From: Actinomycetota bacterium
Lineage (GTDB): Bacteria; Actinomycetota; Actinomycetes; S36-B12
Length of the DNA stretch: 5,068 nucleotides
Reading direction: 5' to 3'
Assembly (NCBI GenBank): GCA_027729865.1
Contig: JAQCBM010000169.1
Location: 1 to 5,068 of the forward strand
This document shows, in pieces, positions 1 through 5,068 of the stretch; within the stretch, counting starts at the first letter, position 1; each line of letters begins with the position of its first letter. Both the position numbers and the translations under genes were made by a program. The notes below the pieces were generated by a model. It had not been told where the DNA came from. It saw only the letters and a list, made by a program, of their open reading frames with translations, and searched no databases.

Positions 1-797
1 CGGATGTGCGTCGTTCGCTCATGTTGCAGAAGTCCTACGCAGAAGGCCTGCGTGCACTGGTGGCATACACCGCGTACTGGCAAGACCTGGTGGCTATGGG
101 TCAAGCAGGTGACACGGACGTCGATTTGGACATGGCCGAGCGGATGAACGATCTGTTGCTGCCGATCGTCAAGGGTGTGGGTTCGGAGCGCAGTTACGAG
201 ATGCTCGCCGTGGGCCTGCAGACCTTCGGTGGTTCTGGCTTCTTGCAGGACTACCCGCTCGAGCAGTACATCCGCGACGCCAAGATCGACACCCTTTACG
301 AAGGCACCACTGCAATCCAGGGCCTGGACTTCTTCTTCCGGAAGATGGTCCGCGATCAATTCAAGGCGATTTTCTACCTGGCAGCGCAAATCACCGAGAC
401 TGTGAAGGGTGACGAAGGCAAGGGTGCTCTTGCGAAGGAGCGCGAACTGCTCGGAGTTGCCCTTGAGGACGTGCAGGCCGTAGTGGGCAAACTCGGCGAG
501 TGGGCGATGGCCTCGCAGTCCAACCCCGAGGAGATCTACAAGGTCGGCCTTAACACCACCCGTTTGCTCATGATGACCGGTGACCTCATGATCGGCTGGT
601 TACTCATCCGTCAGGCCGAGGTCGCTCTTGCGGCACTGGAGTCCGGAGCGAGTGATCGCGATCAGGCGTTTTACACCGGCAAAGTTGAGACGGCTAAGTG
701 GTTCGCGCGCAATCGCTTGCCGCTGCTTACCGCCGAGCGTGCGGTTGCTGAAGCCACCGACGACGACATCATGCGCCTACCGGAAGAGGCCTTCTAG
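1..797 (+). CDS. acyl-CoA dehydrogenase, C-terminal part (5' end outside window)
   Basis: This flavoenzyme catalyses the alpha,beta-dehydrogenation of acyl-CoA to trans-2-enoyl-CoA, the first oxidative step of beta-oxidation, in the cytoplasm with FAD. The reading frame is already open at the window edge (first full codon at base 3), and 264 codons are visible before TAG at 795-797. Counting from the GTG codon at base 6, residues 1-118 match the end of the alpha-helical ACAD domain. They include a GGSGF turn (75-79) and the block IDTLYEGTTAIQ (94-105), whose Glu99 aligns with the catalytic base of the family. Residues about 125-250 match the extra C-terminal helical domain (PF12806-like) of long, FadE5-type enzymes of roughly 600 residues, so about 340 residues should lie upstream. 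The GTG at base 6 is internal, not the true start. Chain-length preference cannot be read from the sequence. The family call is secure; the subfamily is inferred. Confidence 0.93.
   Translation, partial: DVRRSLMLQKSYAEGLRALVAYTAYWQDLVAMGQAGDTDVDLDMAERMNDLLLPIVKGVGSERSYEMLAVGLQTFGGSGFLQDYPLEQYIRDAKIDTLYEGTTAIQGLDFFFRKMVRDQFKAIFYLAAQITETVKGDEGKGALAKERELLGVALEDVQAVVGKLGEWAMASQSNPEEIYKVGLNTTRLLMMTGDLMIGWLLIRQAEVALAALESGASDRDQAFYTGKVETAKWFARNRLPLLTAERAVAEATDDDIMRLPEEAF
794..797. other. shared CTAG: overlapping convergent stop codons
   Basis: The acyl-CoA dehydrogenase ends with TAG at 795-797. The antiporter on the other strand ends with TAG read from 796 down to 794. Both stops sit in the palindromic tetranucleotide CTAG, so the two coding sequences overlap by four bases tail to tail. 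Each transcript must run into the other gene before it ends. Confidence 0.95.
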
Positions 798-2458
798 ACC
801 GGTTCACCGGGAGGATCGACTCGCTTATCTGACTTGATGGCGATGTCGATCTGGCTGACGACGCTCTGCGCTGCTACCGAGTAGGGCCTAATTATCCTGA
901 CGTCGCCGTACTCGGAAAGCATGTCGGCCGTACGCGCATCCATCGCCGTGAGACAGATACTGCCGTCGAAGTCATAGCGACGCAGCGTCTGCAGTAGGAC
1001 GAGGTTGGTGGATGGACTCGGCACCGCGCAGATCACCGAGTCGGTTTCGTGGAACGGTAGCGACGCGGCGAAGTCTGGCTCTGAAACATCGCCATACAGC
1101 GTGGTGACGTTCGGACCTGCGATGTTGCGCAAGGCTTGAGGGTCGTAGTCCACGACCAGCAGATTCGCACCTCGAGCAGCGAGTCCGTGTGCAACTTCAC
1201 CGCCCAGACGTCCCGCACCCACGATGATCGCGTCGTACGGATGCTCGAGGCGCTGCTCTTCGGCCCGAGAATCCGGATGCTTGCGTTCGAAGATCGAAAG
1301 CACGGGTGAAAGCCGGTCAAATAGCGGCTGCGTGTAGGCGATCAGGTATGTGGAAATCGTGATGGTGATGATTCCCACCAGCGTGACGAGTCCGAGGATG
1401 GATTCATCAACCTGGCCAAGCGAGTACCCCAAGGCGATGAGGATCAAGGAGAACTCACTGATCTGTGCGAGCGCAACACCCACTCGGAAGGACACCTTCT
1501 TGCGATACCCGAGCAAGCCCATGATGGCCATCACGATGATTGGCTTAGCAAGAAGAACGAAGACCGAAAGAACGATTGCCGGGCCGAGTTGCGCAAGTGC
1601 CGATTCGAGGGTGAGGGACACTCCAAGTTCGATGAAGAAGAACAAGATCATGATGTCGCGCAAGCTGACAAGTCGCGCACCCAAGCTCTCGCGGTAGGGC
1701 GTGGATGCGAGGGCTACACCTGCAACAAACGCCCCGATTTCCAAGCTCAATCCAAGTGAATACGAGACCGCCGCCAATGCAATCGCCCAGGCAACCCCGA
1801 ATAGCAGCGTGAGTTCCTGACTTTTCGCAAGCCACTCGAGCACTCGAGGAATGATGAAGCGCGCTACTAGCGCTACACCACCAAGGAACAGCGCGCCACC
1901 CACCACCGTTCGCACGACCGTCTCGGTGGCAGACACCTGGCCCACCTGCCCTAAGGAAGCGACGACGATCATCGAGATGATCACGAGCAGGTCCTGGACG
2001 ATAAGGATGCCCACGGCGATTCGACCGTGCAGTTGATCGAGTTCGCGTTTGTCCGAGAAGAGTTTGATCACGATGATGGTTGAGGAGAACGTCAAGGCAA
2101 CTGCAACATAGATTGACGGAACAACCCCCAAGCCGAGGGCAACGGCGATCAGGAAGCTGAGCCCTGCGGTCAGAACAACTTGACCCAAGCCCGCGAGCAG
2201 CGCGACCGCGCCGGTCATGCGAATCGAGTGAATGTCGAGTTTGAGCCCAACGAGGAAGAGCAGGATCGCAATGCCGATCTTGGCGAATACCTCGATCGAT
2301 TCACCATCGGATACAAGTCCAAGGACGGCCGGACCGGCCAAGATTCCCACAATGATGTAAGCGACCAACACGGGTTGTCGGAGAAGTTTCGCGAGCCCTC
2401 CACCTACCGCTGCCAGGACGAGAATCAGCGCTATTTGCTCGAACTCAGTGCCCGTCAC
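794..2458 (-). CDS. CPA2-family cation/proton antiporter with TrkA-N (KTN) domain, KefB/KefC-like
   Basis: This inner-membrane antiporter exchanges a monovalent cation (K+ or Na+) for protons and is probably gated by a cytoplasmic nucleotide-binding domain. It has 554 residues. About 12-13 hydrophobic segments fill residues 5-378, including the CPA2 stretch FSSTIIVIKLFSDK (124-137) and a Gln-Asp pair at 155-156 (LIVQDLLVI), the KefB/KefC-type ion-site variant. A polar linker (about 380-406) leads to a Rossmann fold with GAGRLG at 414-419 and an acidic residue after strand 2 (Asp437 in VVDYDP), which suggests NAD(H)-type binding. The fold extends to about 540. No separate TrkA-C domain follows, and no KefF or KefG partner is visible. 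The start is GTG at 2458-2456, placed just before the first membrane helix. It has no Shine-Dalgarno match but has a -10-like TAGACT seven bases upstream, which suggests a leaderless mRNA. Family is certain; the transported ion is unknown. Confidence 0.93.
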   Translation of the reverse strand: MTGTEFEQIALILVLAAVGGGLAKLLRQPVLVAYIIVGILAGPAVLGLVSDGESIEVFAKIGIAILLFLVGLKLDIHSIRMTGAVALLAGLGQVVLTAGLSFLIAVALGLGVVPSIYVAVALTFSSTIIVIKLFSDKRELDQLHGRIAVGILIVQDLLVIISMIVVASLGQVGQVSATETVVRTVVGGALFLGGVALVARFIIPRVLEWLAKSQELTLLFGVAWAIALAAVSYSLGLSLEIGAFVAGVALASTPYRESLGARLVSLRDIMILFFFIELGVSLTLESALAQLGPAIVLSVFVLLAKPIIVMAIMGLLGYRKKVSFRVGVALAQISEFSLILIALGYSLGQVDESILGLVTLVGIITITISTYLIAYTQPLFDRLSPVLSIFERKHPDSRAEEQRLEHPYDAIIVGAGRLGGEVAHGLAARGANLLVVDYDPQALRNIAGPNVTTLYGDVSEPDFAASLPFHETDSVICAVPSPSTNLVLLQTLRRYDFDGSICLTAMDARTADMLSEYGDVRIIRPYSVAAQSVVSQIDIAIKSDKRVDPPGEPV

Positions 2459-2465
2459 CTTGGGA

Positions 2466-2471
2466 AGTCTA
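2466..2471 (-). promoter_or_regulatory. candidate -10 element of the antiporter gene (leaderless start)
   Basis: On the minus strand the hexamer TAGACT fits the actinobacterial TANNNT -10 pattern. It is followed by seven bases (TCCCAAG) and then the GTG start codon, so transcription would begin at or next to the first base of the start codon. No purine-rich ribosome-binding site lies in the short gap. A -35 match is poor: GAGTCA, 16 bases upstream, shares three of six bases with TTGACA. This is inference from position and sequence only. Confidence 0.5.
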
Positions 2472-2497
2472 GGACGAAATCGTGCACTGACTCTCGG

Positions 2498-2509
2498 CAG
2501 CGTACGCTG
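2498..2509. repeat. 12-base perfect palindrome in the divergent promoter region (candidate operator)
   Basis: CAGCGTACGCTG reads the same on both strands. Its right half contains the TACGCT hexamer proposed as the copC -10 element, and it ends six bases before the copC ATG. Relative to the antiporter start it lies about 40-51 bases upstream. A dimeric regulator bound here would block copC transcription and could also influence the antiporter. It does not resemble the G/C-tract palindrome usually bound by the copper repressor CsoR, so the regulator, if any, is unknown. Confidence 0.4.
2503..2508 (+). promoter_or_regulatory. candidate -10 element of the copC operon (leaderless start)
   Basis: TACGCT fits TANNNT and is followed by six bases (GGAAAC) and the ATG of copC. 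This spacing places transcription initiation at the start codon itself. The GGA just before the ATG is only about three bases away, too close to act as a normal Shine-Dalgarno site. No convincing -35 hexamer is present at 16-18 bases, so the promoter may need an activator or may rely on the -10 alone. Confidence 0.45.
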
Positions 2510-2514
2510 GAAAC

Positions 2515-3129
2515 ATGCGCTGGCTCGTGTCGATCGTCGCTGCTGTACTACTCGTAGTGATGCCCGTATCCGGAGCTGCCGGGCATGCAGGGTTGGCCTT
2601 CAGTAATCCTGAAGATGGGGCCACACTCGATGTTGCGCCCGAGGAAGTAGTGCTCACCTTCACAGAGGAACTGCTCACGGATCTGGTCGAGATTTCGGTT
2701 CTCGATGCGCAGGACAACCCAGTCGTGGTCACCGAGGTTCCGCAGACTCCACCACCGGGAACCGACGTCAAGGTGCCGTGGCCGGCCGATCTGCCCCCCG
2801 GCGAATACTCGGTCGCTTTCCGCGTGGTGTCTGCCGACGGCCACCCCGTGACCGGGCGAGTCACGTTCTCTTATGCGCAGCAGCGAGAGGTTGCCGAAGA
2901 ACCAGCACCGAGCAATGAGCCTGTGATCGCCGAACCCTCTCCTTCCGAAGCAGAGGTAACTGCAGATGAGACCACCGAGGCCACTCCCGAGGTGACATTC
3001 GAGGAGATCGTGCCTGCCGAGGATGAGCCCGGGAACTCACTCATCGGTCCGCTTCTCATTGCGGCTGCAGTAATTGTCGGCATCGGTGTTGTCGTATCCG
3101 TCGTCATGTTGGCTCGATCTCGCCAGTGA
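2515..3129 (+). CDS. copC: membrane-anchored CopC-domain copper-binding protein
   Basis: CopC proteins bind Cu(II) outside the cytoplasmic membrane and work with CopD in copper uptake or tolerance. The 204-residue product starts with a signal peptide (Arg2, hydrophobic core 4-18) and a likely signal-peptidase site after AAG at 21-23. Cleavage there would make His24 the mature N-terminus, which is the first ligand of the CopC histidine brace. The family hallmark follows as HAGLAFSNPEDG (24-35), then a beta-sandwich to about residue 120 that ends in the block SADGHPVTG (106-114), where Asp108 and His110 match the other Cu(II) ligands. Residues 122-173 form an acidic Pro/Glu/Thr-rich linker. A membrane helix (about 176-199) with a short basic tail RSRQ anchors the protein. 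There is no Met-rich Cu(I) site. The CopD-CtaG gene begins 19 bases downstream, so the two are probably co-transcribed. ATG 2515 is chosen because it gives a complete signal peptide. Confidence 0.92.
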   Translation: MRWLVSIVAAVLLVVMPVSGAAGHAGLAFSNPEDGATLDVAPEEVVLTFTEELLTDLVEISVLDAQDNPVVVTEVPQTPPPGTDVKVPWPADLPPGEYSVAFRVVSADGHPVTGRVTFSYAQQREVAEEPAPSNEPVIAEPSPSEAEVTADETTEATPEVTFEEIVPAEDEPGNSLIGPLLIAAAVIVGIGVVVSVVMLARSRQ

Positions 3130-3137
3130 CGCTCCAC

Positions 3138-3140
3138 AGG
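3138..3140 (+). promoter_or_regulatory. ribosome-binding site supporting the ATG at 3149
   Basis: The AGG in CCACAGGTAG ends eight bases before the ATG at 3149, a normal Shine-Dalgarno spacing. It supports this ATG as the start of the CopD-CtaG gene. It also contrasts with the two divergent genes upstream, which have no such site. Confidence 0.5.
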
Positions 3141-3148
3141 TAGCCGAT

Positions 3149-5068
3149 ATGAAGCCGACGACGAGCACCCCGAATGCGCAAGCTCTGCGCTCTTTTCCGG
3201 TCGCGTCCATCGCGACCGCGCTGATCGCGGTCGCCGTCGTGGCCGCTGCGGTGGGTTTGGTGCTCGCCGGTGGCGTCTACGAAGCACTCCCTGGTTTGGC
3301 GGACCCTGGTCCGTTGGTCACATGGGGCACGCCGGTCACCCGGGTCCTCACCGACATCGCTGCGATCGCGACGGTCGGCCTGCTGCTGTCCGCTACGGCG
3401 CTTGCACCCTCCGGTAAAGACGGGGTGCTGTCCCAAGCGGGACGACGTGATGCCGTTCGCGCCGCTCGTGTGGCGATCATCTGGGCTGTTCTCGCTGGGA
3501 CGCAGTTGTTCTTCCAACTCGCATTGATCCTCGGGGTGCCACTCAGCGAAGCGTTGAGCCCCGACGTGGTCTCCACCTACGCCAATGAACTCGACATCAC
3601 ACGCGCCTTGTTGTTCATGGCACTTCTGGCTGTGGTCGTGACCGTCGGTGCAATCACGGCATCGACCACGGGGGCCACCGGATCGTGGTTGGTGGTTGCG
3701 GTTGTCGCAGCGGCGTTGCCGGGTCTAGCCGGACACAGTTCCGCACTAGGTGACCATGAACTTGCCACCACCGCTGGTGTCACGCACATGGTGTCCGCAG
3801 TGTTATGGGTTGGGGGCCTACTTGCACTCACCATGCACGCGCTGCGCCGTGACGTCTCGCTCAAGCGCCCGCTTCAACGTTTTTCCGCAATCGCGCTCAC
3901 CGCCATCATCCTGCTTGCGATCAGCGGTCTCGCGAATGCCTACACCCGAGTAGATGGCGTGGAGCAGTTGCTGACCAGCGGGTACGGCCAGGTAACGCTG
4001 ATGAAGGTCGGCTTGATCATCGGGCTAGCAGTGATCGGCTTCCTGCTGCGCCAACGGGTGATTCCGTCGTTGGACTCGCTTTCTCGCGCACAAACCTTCG
4101 TTCGCCTTGCGGCCATTGAATTGACGATCATGGCAGTGGCCATCGGGCTGGGAGTCTCGCTCGCATCGAGTCCTTACCCACGCGAGGAGCAATTGCTGCC
4201 CTCGTACGGTGAATCACTGCTGGGCTTCCCGTACCCACCGGCCCCAACGGTCGAGACGGTTGTGTTCGGATTCCGTCCGGATCCACTGTTCTTCACGGCG
4301 AGCCTGATTGCAGCGGCGCTGTACGTCATCGGCTACATCCGCATTCGACAGGCGGGCATCACCTGGCCGGTCATGCGATTGGTTTCGTGGCTTGGCGGCA
4401 TAAGCGTCATCATCTGGACGACCAGCTCTGGTATCTCCATCTACTCGCAGGTGTCCGTTGGTCTACATATGACGCAACACATGGTCATGACGATGCTTGC
4501 GCCGATCCTGCTCGTGATGGGAGCACCGGCAACCCTGGCTCTTCGTGCGATCAAACCGGCGCGCGGGAATGAGCGCGGTCCCCGCGAATGGCTCGTGTGG
4601 TTCCTGCACAGCCCGATCACGCGCGTTCTCACCAATCCTTTCTACGTCTTTTTTGTGTATGTCATCGGCCTCTACGGCTTGTACATGACACCGTTGTTCG
4701 GTTGGTTGATGGGATCGCACATTGGCCACGTCATCATGCAGGCGCACTTCATCATCTCCGGCTACCTCTTCTACTGGGTGTTGATCGGTATTGATCCGCG
4801 TCCTCGGCCGTTGCCTTATTGGGGTCGTCTCTTGATGCTGCTTCTCGCGCTCGCCGTCCATGGCTTCTTCGCGGTGGCGATGATGATGGGCAGCACACCG
4901 ATGGCTGTCGAGTGGTACGGAGTGGTCCGGCCTGATTGGGTCACCGATCCGCTGGCGGACACGCTTCTCGGTGGTCAGATCACCTGGGGTCTGGGGGAGA
5001 TCCCTGCCCTGATCGTGTTGATTGCGATTGCGGTGCAGTGGTCCCGCAGTGACGAGCGCGAGGCCAAG
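3149..5068 (+). CDS. CopD-CtaG fusion: copper transport / cytochrome c oxidase assembly membrane protein (3' end outside window)
   Basis: The frame stays open from ATG 3149 to the window's last base: 640 codons without a stop. It is a polytopic membrane protein of about 15-16 helices. The N-terminal half is CopD-like, with helices near 20-43, 66-86, 108-129 and 153-194, then GHSS (His196) and THMVSAVLWVGGL (212-224, His213). The core CopD domain (PF05425-like, about 242-340) includes the hallmark SGYGQVTLMKVGLI (277-290). The C-terminal half (about 375-630) is a caa3-type CtaG domain (PF09678-like) with conserved histidines in HMTQHMVMTMLAPILL (440-455), HIGHVIMQAHF (524-534) and AVHGFF (569-574). 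CopD is thought to move copper across the membrane, and CtaG helps insert copper into cytochrome c oxidase, so the fusion suggests a direct handoff. Actinobacterial fusions, including Mycobacterium tuberculosis Rv0102, are about this long, and the polar tail at 631-640 suggests the stop lies close by. It follows copC by 19 bases, probably in one operon. Confidence 0.92.
   Translation, partial: MKPTTSTPNAQALRSFPVASIATALIAVAVVAAAVGLVLAGGVYEALPGLADPGPLVTWGTPVTRVLTDIAAIATVGLLLSATALAPSGKDGVLSQAGRRDAVRAARVAIIWAVLAGTQLFFQLALILGVPLSEALSPDVVSTYANELDITRALLFMALLAVVVTVGAITASTTGATGSWLVVAVVAAALPGLAGHSSALGDHELATTAGVTHMVSAVLWVGGLLALTMHALRRDVSLKRPLQRFSAIALTAIILLAISGLANAYTRVDGVEQLLTSGYGQVTLMKVGLIIGLAVIGFLLRQRVIPSLDSLSRAQTFVRLAAIELTIMAVAIGLGVSLASSPYPREEQLLPSYGESLLGFPYPPAPTVETVVFGFRPDPLFFTASLIAAALYVIGYIRIRQAGITWPVMRLVSWLGGISVIIWTTSSGISIYSQVSVGLHMTQHMVMTMLAPILLVMGAPATLALRAIKPARGNERGPREWLVWFLHSPITRVLTNPFYVFFVYVIGLYGLYMTPLFGWLMGSHIGHVIMQAHFIISGYLFYWVLIGIDPRPRPLPYWGRLLMLLLALAVHGFFAVAMMMGSTPMAVEWYGVVRPDWVTDPLADTLLGGQITWGLGEIPALIVLIAIAVQWSRSDEREAK

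Noticed and set aside
6..8. GTG at base 6 as the start of a short stand-alone protein
   Set aside because: The frame is open to the window edge, and the sequence from base 3 onward (DVRRSLMLQK) is internal to the acyl-CoA dehydrogenase family, so the gene is cut by the window edge.
799..810. Small inverted repeat CCGG-TTCA-CCGG just after the acyl-CoA dehydrogenase stop, considered as a terminator
   Set aside because: The stem is only four base pairs with no following T-tract on either strand, and it lies within the antiporter coding region.
2487..2492. CTGACT as a -35 element for copC
   Set aside because: It is only 10 bases from the proposed -10 hexamer, too close for a sigma-70-type promoter.
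2180..2557. Plus-strand open frame of 125 codons spanning the antiporter 5' end and the divergent intergenic region
   Set aside because: It is a polar, low-information translation opposite the antiporter membrane helices, and it crosses the copC start in another frame. It is a shadow frame.
2871..3517. Overlapping minus-strand open frames of about 137-138 codons opposite the copC end and the CopD start
   Set aside because: They lie antisense to strongly supported genes, have Arg/Ser/Thr-rich composition typical of GC-rich shadow frames, and show no recognisable domain.
4463..4861. Minus-strand open frame of 132 codons opposite the CtaG domain
   Set aside because: It is antisense to the conserved His-rich CtaG helices, and its His/Arg/Asp-rich translation is what complementing those codons would give. 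No start signal was seen.

Overview
This is a chromosomal-looking window of moderate to high GC. It carries three clear gene families plus a long membrane-protein gene that runs off the right edge. The gene content points to an actinobacterium (Actinomycetota). A CopC-domain protein with a C-terminal membrane anchor is followed closely by a CopD-CtaG fusion, an arrangement typical of that phylum. The acyl-CoA dehydrogenase has the extra C-terminal domain seen in mycobacterial FadE5-like enzymes. Two genes also look leaderless, which is common in actinobacteria. The assignment rests on family architecture only; no rRNA or other marker gene is present.

Layout. Positions 1-797 (+) hold the C-terminal 264 codons of an acyl-CoA dehydrogenase whose 5' part lies outside the window. 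It converges on a 554-residue CPA2-type cation/proton antiporter with a TrkA-N (KTN) nucleotide-binding domain, at 794-2458 (-). The two stop codons lie inside one shared CTAG, so there is no intergenic space and no room for a conventional terminator. A 56-base divergent intergenic region (2459-2514) separates the antiporter from a copper operon on the + strand. That region holds a TANNNT -10-like hexamer 6-7 bases before each start codon, and a 12-base perfect palindrome over the copC-side hexamer. The copper operon consists of a CopC-domain protein (2515-3129) and, after 19 bases, a CopD-CtaG fusion (3149 to the window end, 640 codons seen, no stop reached).

Function. The copC and copD-ctaG genes form a plausible unit for capturing Cu(II) outside the membrane, moving copper through it, and supplying it to cytochrome c oxidase assembly. 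The antiporter handles monovalent cation and pH homeostasis under cytoplasmic nucleotide control. The acyl-CoA dehydrogenase belongs to fatty-acid beta-oxidation and is probably unrelated to its neighbours. I see no mobile element, CRISPR array, tRNA or rRNA, and no wholly new system. The points most worth a second look are the compact divergent promoter region with two candidate leaderless starts, and the convergent pair sharing CTAG.
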